From Umbilicaria muhlenbergii (taxonomy: Eukaryota; Ascomycota; Lecanoromycetes; Umbilicariales; Umbilicariaceae), in assembly GCA_000611775.1 (NCBI GenBank), contig KK106982.1, forward strand, positions 4,065,323 to 4,098,023: 32,701 nucleotides of DNA, given 5' to 3'. The position numbers and the translations under genes were made by a program. The notes under the pieces were generated by a model. That model was not told the DNA's origin. It saw only the letters and a list, made by a program, of their open reading frames with translations, and did no database searches. Shown here one piece after another: positions 1-9,727 of this stretch; position 1 is the stretch's first letter, and the number at the start of each line of letters is the position of its first letter.

Positions 1-209
1 TTGAAGCCGTTTTGGAAGCCGTTTTTTGAGGCCGTCGTTGAAGCCGTTTTGGAAGCCGTTTTTTGAGGCCGTCATTGAAGCCGTTTTGGAAGCCGTTTTG
101 GAAGCTGTTTTTTGAGGCCGTCGTTGAAGCCGTTTTGCAAGCCGTTTTTTGAGGCCGTCATTGAGGCCATCGTTGAAGTGATTTTGAAAGCCATTTTTCC
201 TTTTCCCGT
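1..209. repeat. Minisatellite, GAAGCC/GGCCGT family
   Basis: Tandem degenerate repeat built from blocks such as TTGAAGCCGTTTTGGAAGCC and TTTTTTGAGGCCGTC, continuing off the left edge of the window. It is the reverse complement of the repeats at 6700-6885 and 16440-17330 and in the same orientation as the array at 3287-3754. It forms the interior of the hAT-like element whose right end is at 399. Confidence 0.9.
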
Positions 210-399
210 GTCCCAAAACCACTGACAGTCATATATAAGGAGTCACGTGACCGGGATCCCGCTGAGATCACAGGACGGGACGGGACAGGACTCCTGTCTC
301 AGTCTCAGAGGATGAGACTACTGTTTGATCTCATGTCCCGTCCCGTCCCGTCCCGTCCCGTGGTCCCGGACCGGGACTCTCATCCCGGCGGTCACCCTA
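1..399. mobile_element. Right-end fragment of hAT-like non-autonomous element (type B, CCCGT-rich)
   Basis: After the minisatellite come about 190 bp with CCCGT/GGGAC arrays (270-290 and 338-365), ending CGGCGGTCACCCTA at 399. The reverse complement of this end (TAGGGTGACCGCCGGGATGA) resembles the left end at 2909 (TACGGTGGCCGTTGGGACGG) at about 15 of 20 positions. Each end abuts the 8-mer GGGCTGAG (400-407 and 2901-2908) inside copia gag sequence. An 8-bp target duplication and GC-rich subterminal repeats suggest the hAT superfamily. No transposase gene is visible. The two ends appear in reversed order in the window (see findings). Confidence 0.65.
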
Positions 400-407
400 G
401 GGCTGAG
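400..407. other. Target-site duplication, copy 1 (GGGCTGAG)
   Basis: This 8-mer follows the right terminal inverted repeat of the type B element and reads directly into copia gag. The same 8-mer precedes the left terminal repeat at 2901-2908. Both lie at the same gag codon positions (Trp-Ala-Glu). Confidence 0.6.
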
Positions 408-2000
408 TTCATGCAGGCATATTTGGTGACATGAGACCACTGGGACGTCATTGAAGGGGCATACACCAAGTCAGAAAAGGTGTTAGTGGATGAGAAAGAG
501 ACACAGAGATCACAAGAGGAGATCAAGAAGTGAGTAAGGATAAACAGGAAAGCCTGATATGATATAAAATCATTTTGCAACCAGGCTGACGCAACCTTCT
601 ATAAACCAGAGACTGTCAAGGAGCTTTGAGACCACCTAAAGAAGATGAAGAAGTCTATAGAAATCATTTATTACCTGTCTCAAATCAGAGCTTTCTTCAA
701 TTATAAGCAAGGACTGAAGGAGACAGCAGAGCAAGTTTTATACATCTTGTGAAAAATTCAAGCTGAAATTCAGGTTTTAAGTCCTGATACTCTTATATAT
801 GATAACATGCTTCAAGAAGTCTTCCTTGAAGCTTTACAAGAGAACTCATATGACTTAATGATTTTTTAAATTTGAAATGAGGTGATAAAATCATCTATTG
901 TCAATGTCTTACATCAATTAAAAGAGAAGGAAATGAAAGACACCTTAAATAAAGTGATCAAGAACATCATCATTAATGCTGTCAAGGCAGGAAGCCAGAC
1001 AGGGAGTCAGCAATCATTCAGCAAGAATGACAAGAACAGCAAATGCAGGAAAACCTGCTTTCAGTGTCAGAAAAAGAGTCATTTCACTGTGAATTGCTAC
1101 GCTACTCATATGAAAGATGAGGAAGAATTACCCTCAAACAGTGTTAAATCACCTCTGAAATCAAAGGTCAATGCAAGGCAAGCCTCTGAAAGTTCAGAGG
1201 GATCAAAAACTTTAAAAAATTTAAAAAAATCAAACAACCAAGACCATGAAGTCAGTGATGATGACAGAGCATGAAGAGTGACAGCCTTGAAAATCATAAT
1301 CAGCCTGAAATTACCCCCTGACTGCTGAATAGTTGACTTCAGAGCAAGTCATCATATGACTCTGAATAAGAGCTTTTTCACTGAAATTCAGGATTACTCT
1401 ACAGACGTTTGCTTGATCAATAAAAATTTAATAAAGGTGATTGAAATTAACAAGGTGAAAGTTTCTTTTAAGGGCAAAATACTCACCCTAAAGGATGTTC
1501 TTTATGTTTTAAAATTGAACAGGAATTTGCTGTCAATCAGAGCAGTCAATAAGAATGAGATAATCATGAAATTTGAACTCAAATGAGTGCTTTTTAAGCG
1601 CCAAGGAAATGTCATTGCCATGGCAAGTCAGCATGATTCAATTTATATACTGAAATTAACAAACAGGAAAGTGACCTTTAAGGTTTAAATTTATTAAAAA
1701 TTAATGAACAGCCTGACCGCTTCAGCAACAGCAGAGGGAGCATCACTTATATTAAAGCTCACCTCAGAGCCAGTGAGAGCAGGTTCAAAGCAGGTGAGTG
1801 ACTCATATGAAGCCTCTGCCCTGAGGGAGGTTTTGAGGTCAATTACTCTGAAAACTTTCAAAATTTCAAACCAGTCACAGACTGAGTACTGAAAGTGACA
1901 TCAGAGGTTCAATCATGCAGGAGCATATCACCTACAACATTTAAAATCATGTGTGAAAAGTATAACCCGTGATTTATGCTCTACTGAAGTGTGTATAAGA
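400..2000 (+). pseudogene. Ty1/copia Gag-protease-pre-integrase relic
   Basis: Plus-strand remains of a copia polyprotein, homologous along its length to the minus-strand copies at 22.6-27.0 and 29.1-32.6 kb but more diverged. In order: the gag body (a block around 690-760 matches the FVNYKQGLKETAEQ motif of the copy near 32.3 kb); a CCHC zinc knuckle at 1056-1097 (CFQCQKKSHFTVNC); the protease region near 1325-1580, where the active-site DSGASHHM appears as DFRASHHM; and the GAG-pre-integrase segment near 1880-1985. Reading is broken by many stops, mostly TGA where the other copies have Trp. The integrase core, reverse transcriptase and RNase H are missing. The 5' gag codons are not upstream here but at 2837-2908. 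Non-functional. Confidence 0.85.
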
Positions 2001-2289
2001 GTCAGGTGGTACCCTCAACGTTTCATAATACACTCGTGCCACCCAAACAATAATCGTCCGCTAGTTAATGAACCGATAATCAGTTGCGTTACATCAAGTT
2101 TTACATCAAACAGTTTAACCGCTTACTACACATGACTTTAATCCTAACCTCTAACATCATAAGTCATGGCCCTCAGAATTGAGGGTGAAGACCGACGTGC
2201 AAGCAGCATGATCCATAGTGAGTAATTATACTGATCAAGCAGTCAACTGTTAGGCAAGGAGTCCCCAGGTCCAGTGCAAGGGTTACGAG
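2001..2289. other. Intervening sequence, nothing recognised
   Basis: Between the end of the copia polyprotein homology and the LTR. I see no coding potential, RNA gene or repeat. It may be a remnant of deleted pol or foreign sequence joined at the deletion. Confidence 0.4.
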
Positions 2290-2555
2290 TGTTGCATGTG
2301 GAAAATCGTTCGTCCGCCCCGCCCTGCAGCAGCCAATATATGCCCGTAGCAGGCATCATGCCTACATGCGCTCAGCCCGACTATAGGCGCTCGGTCAATG
2401 TAGGCGAGCACCGAGAAAGCTGATATGGGGGGTTATTTAATGTGCCCTGATTTCTACGAAGACTGCTTGCTTCTACACGTTCATTTATATCATTTGGGCG
2501 GTATTTAGCTAGATACAATACATCTATTTGGCCTCTATATCGCCCCATTGCAACA
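2290..2555 (+). repeat. Copia long terminal repeat
   Basis: Begins TGTTGCATG and ends TTGCAACA, the imperfect inverted termini expected of an LTR (266 bp). The last ~110 bp match the LTR of the minus-strand copy at 27413-27667, including the stretch GATACAATACAT and the end next to the primer-binding site. The 5' boundary rests on the TGTTG terminus only, because a second LTR of this copy is not in the window. Confidence 0.75.
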
Positions 2556-2571
2556 GGTTATGAGCTCAGTC
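2556..2571 (+). other. Primer-binding site, half-tRNA (initiator Met) type
   Basis: GGTTATGAGCTCAGTC starts immediately after the LTR. GGTTATGAGC is complementary to the anticodon arm of eukaryotic initiator-methionine tRNA (CAU anticodon, GCTCATAACC), the internal priming used by copia-type elements that start reverse transcription from a cleaved tRNA half. The same sequence occurs at 27397-27412 on the other strand. Confidence 0.7.
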
Positions 2572-2836
2572 AGTGCATAACTACCGCCTGTTGTTGTTGC
2601 TTTGCCCTACTACCCTACTCTGCCCTAACCCTCACTGATGAACCCTCAACCTGATTAGGCAATTGAAAGCCTACCACGCAAGCGGATGATATAAACGTCC
2701 ATTTCCAGATGATAAAACATCAGTTTATCACTCAAATCAAAGAGATCAAAAAACTTTAAAAATTCACCTCCCTCACCTTCAAACTGTTATCCACGCCGCC
2801 GCAGACGCAGGAGCAGTCATACAGACTTGAAAGAGC
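2572..2836 (+). other. Copia 5' untranslated leader
   Basis: Lies between the primer-binding site and the gag ATG. A block near 2788-2802 (GTTATCCACGCCGCC) is conserved just upstream of gag in both minus-strand copies (about 27080 and 32665), confirming homology. Confidence 0.65.
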
Positions 2837-2908
2837 ATGAAATATGATGAACTGAAGGGCACGACGGCCCTAAAGCTCAATGAGAGCAATTATATGGCAT
2901 GGGCTGAG
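2837..2908 (+). pseudogene. Copia gag 5' fragment, interrupted by type B element
   Basis: The ATG at 2837 opens a frame for about 24 residues, with the block LKLNESNYMAWAE matching LVKLNETNYAQWA at the gag start of the copy near 32.6 kb. Homology stops at 2908 where the terminal repeat of the hAT-like element begins. The next gag codons are found at 400 rather than downstream. Confidence 0.75.
2901..2908. other. Target-site duplication, copy 2 (GGGCTGAG)
   Basis: Precedes the left terminal repeat at 2909; identical to 400-407. Confidence 0.6.
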
Positions 2909-3754
2909 TACGGTGGCCGTTGGGACGGGACGGGACCAGATTTCTAGTCCCTGTCCCGTCCCGGTCCCGTCCCGTCCCGGTGGTGAATTTTCAGTCCAGT
3001 CCCGGTCCCGTTGACGGGACGGGATGGGAATAGTCCCGTTGTCCCGGCACTATTGATATGTCATGATGACAATAACTTAAGCTTAACCTAAAGAGGCTTG
3101 ATACAGTATCACATTAAGTTAGATGTCATTTAAGGAGTCATCAGTTTACATTTCATCATAGATCGTTACATTGAATCGTTAGAACTGTTGATTTGAATCT
3201 CAACATCATGTAACAATCAGTTCACTGACTCTCAGTCACATTTTGAAAGCTGTTTTGAAAGCCGTTTTTTGAGGCCGTTCTTCAAGGCCGTCGTTGAAGC
3301 CATTTTGGAAGCCATTTTTCATGGCCGTCGTTGAAGCCATTTTGGAAGCCATTTTTCATGGCCGTCGTTGAAGCCATTTTGGAAGCCATTTTTCATGGCC
3401 GTCGTTGAAGCCATTTTGGAAGCCATTTTTCATGGCCGTCGTTGAAGCCATTTTGGAAGCCATTTTTCATGGCCGTCGTTGAAGCCATTTTGGAAGCCAT
3501 TTTTCATGGCCGTCGTTGAAGCCATTTTGGAAGCCATTTTTCATGGCCGTCGTTGAAGCCATTTTGGAAGCCATTTTTCATGGCCGTCGTTGAAGCCATT
3601 TTGGAAGCCATTTTTCATGGCCGTCGTTGAAGCCATTTTGGAAGCCATTTTTCATGGCCGTCGTTGAAGCCATTTTGGAAGCCATTTTTCATGGCCGTCG
3701 TTGAAGCCATTTTGGAAGCCATTTTTCATGGCCGTCGTTGAAGCCATTTTGGCT
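2909..3754. mobile_element. Left-end fragment of hAT-like non-autonomous element (type B)
   Basis: Starts TACGGTGGCCG, followed by GGGAC/CCCGT arrays to about 3050, about 190 bp of AT-rich spacer and then the minisatellite. This order (terminal repeat, G-rich subterminal array, spacer, minisatellite) mirrors the right-end fragment at 1-399. The inner boundary is unknown: the array runs directly into hypermutated DNA at about 3755. No transposase coding sequence is seen. Confidence 0.6.
3287..3754. repeat. 37-bp minisatellite, about 12.5 copies
   Basis: The unit reads GTTGAAGCCATTTTGGAAGC followed by CATTTTTCATGGCCGTC; copies are almost identical. Less regular copies of the related GAAAGCCGTTTTTTGAGGCC block lie at 3240-3287. 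Any open frames across it are products of the repetition. Confidence 0.95.
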
Positions 3755-6573
3755 CTGTCATACTGTAATGAGTTCATCTGAAGGGTATATTTTTTCATAT
3801 CAGTCATTAAGTCCGCCGGCCCTATGAAGTGATCAGTAATAATGAAGTTGTTTATACATAAAATATTCTTCAACACCTTCTTTTCACTGGCAGTGAATAC
3901 TTGATGCACAGTAATATGTCTTGACTTTCTTCATAGAAATTTACCTGTATCATAGTAGTGATTTGAGTTTGCATTGACTAGGAATGATAATCTGAGGATG
4001 AAAGAAGCTGATGTGTTGTCTTGTGTGATAAGAAAGCAGCTGTTATAGTGATAAGGTTGACTGTTGATGTCATATGCAGTAATAGTCAATATGATGAATT
4101 TCAACAAGTCAATCATATTGCCTCATGCATTGACTTGAGCTTCATAGAGTTTAGTTTGTAAAGACAGTTCATTGACAACATATCATGTGATAATATTGCC
4201 TTGACTGTTATTGTTAATAATATATGAGTATTTTTTCTTCAAATCATCTCTTGTTGTATGAAAGTTCACCTTTAACTGCCCTGATATCAGATGTGAGATA
4301 TCATCAATGATAAGTAAAAAGATGAGCTGAAAGTTGACTGTGAATCATTTATTTACATCAATCACAGTAGTGACTGCTGTTGATCATCTCATCATACATT
4401 CATTTGTTCAATGATTAATGACTTCACACTTGATACAGAGGCCTGCTGCTTTTCATGCATTTACTTCATTCTTAAGAATAAAGTCTTTTTATCAACATGA
4501 GAGTTCTGTGAATGTCTGTGTTGTTGTCATAATCACTTTCTCCACAACTGATATGTGATTTAAATTTCAGCTTTGGTCATGATTACTTCCTTGATAGAAA
4601 CCTCATGAATTGTTTTCTTTTTCATGATTAAATTGTTGAGGGTGAGAGGTTTATTATTCAGTGAAAAATTCTTTTCTGTCATAGTATGACGTCAGTGTTA
4701 TACTTTTGTTTATATCATCAATTTTGTTTTAACAGTTCTTTTTAGTGTCTGAACAGCTTCAAAATGATTCATGATTAATGATGATGTCAAGATGTGCTGA
4801 AATTTTCTACACTGACTGTCTTGCAACCTGCGTCAGATCTCAACATCATAATTCAGTCAGAATGTGATGAGAAAGTCTTGATCATCAGTGATTTTAAATG
4901 AGTATTTCACTGATTTCCTTGTGTGAAGTTAAAAGAAAGCAGTAAAGTTCTGATAATCTGTTGTATCAAGAGGTGATTGTATCATGGCTGCAAAGTTCAA
5001 CTGCATTGAAGATGATGATATTTTGTTCATTCATGTTTTCATCAGAGGATAGGTTCTTCTTCAGCATCTTCAGAAAATTGTTATAAATGATTTAAATGTG
5101 ATCATGCTGCTTCTTCTGCTTTCATTAATCACTCATGACTGTTTTCTCTAGGTAGGTGCCTGCTCAGATGATGAAATCTCATTTGATAAGAAATTACTCT
5201 GACATCAGCTCCTGATTCTGATTGATTTCATTTAAATATTCTTGAAGTTTTTATCTCATGACTTTGACGCCTCCTGCATAAAGGTGAGGCTCTCATGACT
5301 TTACAAGATGTTAAAAAGAGGGAGGTGTGATGTCTGTCATAACTTAACATCATAATTCATGTGATGAACCTGCATCATTTCTTGAATTTGCTGTAATCAT
5401 AGTTGAAAGATCTTCTTGCAGATGTTAATTAAACTCTCAGAGCTTCCTTTTATTGTCCTTAAACTCAATTTCTTGTCATACATGTTGTAATTATAATCAC
5501 TGACGCTTGATGACCTCTTGATTATGAGCAGTGACTGCCTCAAAGTCTTTAATGATGTCATCAAGGTTGCCTGCAGTGATATGTTCATCATCATTAATGA
5601 TGTCAGAAGTAGGAGTATTAATGACTGATAATATAAACCTGTTAATTGAAGGGCCTGTCTCAGCTTAATTATTAATTGTTTCACTGACCTGATGAGATCA
5701 AAGTGTTGATGTCATCATGTTTTATTTGCTTTCAATGTGACTGTTCACCTGAAGGTACTGAGTGATTAGTATGTAAGAGAGTGAATGTATGATGATCATC
5801 ATATAAGAGTTGAACGGGGTGTTGTAGGCAATATAGTCATGATAAATCAATGCAATGATTATATGTTTTCTATTCAGTGGTAAAACTGATCACTGAGGAA
5901 GCAGGTTTCTGAACCTTCTTGTGAAGAGTTTTACTTGATGTCAAGGTGCTAGGCGCTGAGTCATCATATTTATATAATGTCGTACTATAGTGTCATACTA
6001 TAGTGTCATACTAGTGTCATATTAGTGTTGTACTGTCATACTATTATATGATGACCTTGACACTCTTCACAGTTCTTGCACTTCTTGATGAGTATATGTC
6101 ATGATGTTCTTGAGATATGAGCTTTATAATATGTTAATTAATTGTAGTCTCATCTATTCAGTACCTTGAGAGCTACTCACTTGTCAGTCACACAGTAAAT
6201 GTAAATAACCTCACTGATATTTTTTCACTCAAGAGAGTCTGATCAGCTCTGACAGTGTTAATTGACACTGTTAAAACATGAAGCTGAGCTCTTTCAAAAA
6301 GAGATGAGAAAAAGTGAAAAGAGAATATTAATAAAAAGAGATTTTAAGAGTAAAAAAGATGATTTAACATTTTATAATCAGAAGCATCTTCACATCATCA
6401 TCATTATCACTTTTTAAATTGATAATATTGTTCTTTAATTTAAGATTGTTGATGAAGAGCTCCTGATTCTTGATGACTGAGATTAACTTCAACTTTAATT
6501 TGATGAAAATAATTAATCAGTTGTCACCTGCAGATTGAGGGTCTTTCTCACTTGACTTGATGCAGCAACAACA
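3755..6573. other. Hypermutated AT-rich transposon relic, unidentified
   Basis: 2.8 kb saturated with TCA and TGA trinucleotides, very poor in CpG and in CC/GG, the end state expected of the C-to-T process seen between the two copia copies at 22.6-32.6 kb. On the minus strand short coherent stretches can be read through TGA codons (for example about 3650-3910 and 4560-5000), suggesting a former minus-strand transposon gene. I could not assign them to a known family. The purine-rich strand near 5310-5330 and dense ATGA motifs give no clear LTR or TIR. Confidence 0.45.
5975..6052. repeat. Short imperfect tandem repeat (TAGTGTCATAC)
   Basis: Five or so imperfect copies of an 11-16 bp unit containing AGTGTCATACTA, within the hypermutated tract. 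Confidence 0.75.
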
Positions 6574-6581
6574 CTGATATC
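6574..6581. other. Putative flank/TSD of type A element (CTGATATC)
   Basis: The 8 bp before the TACGCTGCACC terminus. The partner copy cannot be found because the element is truncated at 6885. Confidence 0.3.
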
Positions 6582-6885
6582 TACGCTGCACCATGGGTTG
6601 GGTTTGGGTTTTTTTTGGGGTTGGGTCACACTGGGTTGGGTTTTTTTGGGTTTGGGTTGGGTTTTCACTGGGTAACCCAGTTCAAGTTCACGTATATGAC
6701 TCATTCAAACAGCTTTCAAAACAGCTTCCAAAACGGCTTTGACGAGGGCCTTGGAAAACGGCCTTGGAAAACGGCCTTGGAAAACGGCCTTGGAAAACGG
6801 CTTCCAAAACGGCTTCAATGACGGCCTCAAACAACGGCTTTCAAAACAGCTTCCAAAACGGCTTCGACGACGGCCTTGAAAAACC
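6582..6885. mobile_element. Truncated hAT-like non-autonomous element (type A, TGGGTT-rich)
   Basis: Begins with the same terminus as the complete element at 16277 (TACGCTGCACCATGGG), followed by TGGGTT/TTTGGG subterminal repeats (6593-6665), a conserved block (ACCCAGTTCAAGTTCACGTA near 6676) and the same minisatellite (GGCTTCCAAAAC and GGCCTTGGAAAAC units, 6710-6880). It ends abruptly at 6885 against MULE sequence and has no right terminus. Confidence 0.8.
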
Positions 6886-8563
6886 CCCACATAACAGCTG
6901 GCTTGTCGCCGCCGCTGTCACCACTACCACTGCCCAGCCACCCCCTCACCCCCAAGAATCTGGGTGGTCCCCAGGCAATGAAGTGCTGCCCAAATTCCGC
7001 TAGGCTAGCTACTGGCTAGCTAGCTGGAACGACCCTACCAGAGCCTCCGGTACCCCCCGATAGGAAGGAGCGCCTCGAGCTCGCTGCCCCCGCTGCCCCC
7101 GAGTTCTCATATCGCTGAGACGGTTAGCAACAGGGGCGAAGTCAGTGAACTGAGAGAGGGTCATTTGAAGCTGCTCCTGATCTGGAGCCAGCTGCTCCTG
7201 TGGCTCCTCTTGCTGCTGAGTCTGGTCACAGGCTCTCCCTCACTGCCCTCGCTGCCCTCCACGCCCTTCACGCCCTCCACGCCCTCTATGTCCTCCACGA
7301 CCCTGACCTCTCTGAGAGGAGGCTGAAGCCTCCACAGCACCCTCCAGCTGTGACTGAGATGCCTGCTGTTGCTGCCGGCGGTCCCTAGCACCCACAGCAT
7401 GCTCAATTACCTCAAAGAGACTGTACTCTCGTCGAGTAGAGCTCTCTGGCTCCCTACCTCAACCCCGACCTCTCCCACCTCATTCACTACGACCTCAAAT
7501 GGTCTCTGAGTCACGAATGTGATCTAGAGCTCCTGGTTGAGGGCTGGACTGCCTGAGAACTGGCTCTGAAGCATGCTCAGGGGTTGAATTTCAGTCTGCA
7601 ATCCGGGGAAGAGGGGGAAGAGTCGTATGGAGGTGTCAATGACGGTGTATGTCATCAGGGGTAGGAAGGACACCACTTTCAATGCTTCTCTGCATGTCAT
7701 GACTGCAGAGAAGCTCAGTGATAGCTCTAAAGACTTCAGAGCAGGCCTCAGGAGGCTGCGTCCGCAGTACATCATACTGTTTAAGCATCAGATTCAGGGC
7801 ATGAGGGCTTATCTTTCACTTCAGGTGAGTAAAGACCTCAATGTTATGATGATCCATAACTCTACTTCGGCGGAGGTTGATCTCCGTCTCATGCTTCGCA
7901 AGCTGACTGGTCAGAATTAGTTTAATATCATCCAGAACCTGTAGCAAGTCATCACTGCTGTTCCAAGTGCCTGCTTTAGAACAGCGTGACTGCCTTCAGC
8001 CTGAGATGTTATCAGGGTGTTGAAATGCATTACCTGGTCCGTCCAGGCCCTAACAAAGCGGGTTTTCCATCGTCGGAGCCAGGTATCATCTAGATACCAG
8101 ACCAAACAGTCATATTTCTCATTCCACTTGTCCTGGAAGCTTCCTCAGGCAGTATCATATGCCTCCGCTGACTTTGAGTGTACAATAGACACCCATTCTC
8201 CATAGAATTCATTCCATTCATCCCCTGACTCAAAGGCTTCTCGACAGTATGCAATGACATTGTTGTCAACATGCCAATAGCAGAGCAGGTGCTTCATCTC
8301 TGGAAAAACAGTCATCAGAGTATTAAAGAAGGTCAATGCCCTGTCAGTAAGAATGATCTTAGGGCACTGTAGCCCCAGAATTGTGAAGAGGGCTTTCACA
8401 TGATTTAAAACCCATGTGTAATCAACTTCCTTCTCATTGCGGAGGAAGCAGAAGGCCACTCAGAAGGTTTAATTTAAGGAGGTTATACCAAGGATGTTGA
8501 GGAGAGTCATTCAGAACCGGTTTGTTTTATAAGTACAGTCCATAATTAGAACCTCAGGGTTCA
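6886..8563 (-). repeat. Left arm of 1.68-kb near-perfect inverted repeat
   Basis: Reverse complement matches 10433-12108. Translated segments of 104, 97, 83 and 81 residues are identical in the two arms, including shared premature stops. I found only a few differences, all in the outer part: an AAT/AAC change in the AATGAAGTGC/AACGAAGTGC context and a 5-bp insertion near 7001. Similarity drops sharply inside 8563. Confidence 0.9.
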
Positions 8564-9278
8564 AGGAGAGCAGGCGGAGAGACTCCATGTTGACAAAGAA
8601 GAGGTGAGACAGTCAATGAACCTCATCTTCTGCATGAGCTGAGTACCAGTCTTCCTTCTTGTCAAGCTCCGTCATTAGAACCTGAATTGGCTTCTTAAAA
8701 TTCAATCTTTGACAACGCTGCTTTCCCTTCTCGTTGTAAACGTCCTTTATGGCCAGGGGAATGTCAGGGTTGTCAAGCTGAAGGGCATTCAGGATTTGCC
8801 CTGGTCTAACATGAATTCTGGTCTCCTTTTCAATGAAATTGGAGACGGTGTGAGTCATGGCGTCCTTGCGGTGGGCTGGATGACCTGTAAGGCCAATGGC
8901 TTCATGGTTATGCCCTGGTTTCTCGACCTTCAGTATTCAACCCTCAGCTCTAGACCTAGCCACCGCCTTGAACTCACACCCAGTCATATGAGTTGATGTG
9001 TGACGGCGGAAAAGGGCGTCCTGAAGCTGATGTCTAGAGTTACGTTGAACCCCCTTATCGCAGCGTAGATAAACGTTCTTTATAACCCCCTTTTTTCAGT
9101 TTGATCGTTGAATAACCACCGCATAACCCTGCTCTTTTGCATGGGCGTTGACAGCCTTCATTAGGTCTCTGAGGTCGTCGTAACAGCCTTCAGGGGGTGG
9201 GCGGAGCTGCATATGAGGCACAGGCCCTGATGTAGCCTCTTGAGTAGCCTCCCTGAAATCATCCAGGTCAAAATCCAT
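7009..9278 (-). pseudogene. MULE transposase pseudogene, left copy
   Basis: A frame opens at the ATG at 9278 with an N-terminal segment containing LMKAVNAHAKEQGYAVVIQ, which resembles the FAR1-like/WRKY-GCM1 DNA-binding region of fungal MULEs. It continues through TRIHVRPGQILNAL (about 8830-8790) and the MULE transposase core at 8145-8459, with ILTDRALTFFNTL and LLCYWHVDNN (the D and C/H region typical of MULE domains). The C-terminal tail is Gln/Ser-rich with a Gly-Arg-rich (RGG-like) segment near 7230-7320. Several stops and frame changes interrupt it (for example at 8621 and just outside the core at 8460-8490), so it is inactive. From 8563 outward it is essentially identical to the right copy; the N-terminal part is only moderately similar. 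Confidence 0.8.
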
Positions 9279-9449
9279 GATTTGAAGGCGTAGGGTTCGG
9301 GGGTGTGAATAGGACTCGGGGTGTGAATGGGGCTCGGGGTGTATGAGGGGGGGGGCGAGAAAGAAAAGGAGAAGTCATGCGTTGAGCGCGTCTACGTGTC
9401 TACCTACGCCTAATATAGCTAGCTAAACACGAGAACTACTACCCAATTT

Positions 9450-9585
9450 GGGGGGTGTCAACGTAGAAAATAAGGGGGTGTCAATGGGGTCCTCGTAAAA
9501 TGACACCCCCCCTTCTTAGAATGACACACCCCTTAATACATTGACACCCCCTTTTTTAATACATTGACACCCCCCCTAATCGGGT
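9450..9585. repeat. Head-to-head MULE terminal repeats
   Basis: GGGGGTGTCAA-type motifs occur twice in plus orientation (9453-9487) and at least four times in minus orientation as TGACACCCCC variants (9500-9575). This is a compact centre between two oppositely oriented elements. Confidence 0.8.
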
Positions 9586-9727
9586 AACTTTAACGTGACT
9601 AGCTAGCTATATTGGGTATAATTAGACACGTACGACACGTAGAAAGGATTTTCCAACGCGCGACTGCCCTTATACACCCCCGAAGCTCAACTTACACCTC
9701 GATACCCTACGCCTGCGCCCCTCAATT

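Larger units (their letters stand above)
6886..9487 (-). mobile_element. Mutator-like element (MULE), left copy, truncated at its 3' end
   Basis: Minus-strand MULE. Its 5' terminal region lies at about 9450-9487, where GGGGGTGTCAACGTAGAAAA and GGGGGTGTCAATG repeat as in the 3' end of the right copy. The 3' end is cut at 6886 next to the type A minisatellite and lacks the last ~240 bp that the right copy has (12109-12347). It is head-to-head with the second copy, only about 8 bp separating their terminal repeats. Confidence 0.75.

Noticed and set aside
1-209. CRISPR-like array in the minisatellites
   Set aside because: Units are directly adjacent tandem repeats without unique spacers, and the genome is eukaryotic.
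3652-3909. Minus-strand 85-codon frame as a gene
   Set aside because: Half of it is the 37-bp minisatellite and half hypermutated relic DNA.
7200-7388. Plus-strand frame with repeated ALHALHALHALY as a small protein
   Set aside because: It is the antisense of the Gly-Arg-rich C-terminal tail of the MULE transposase.
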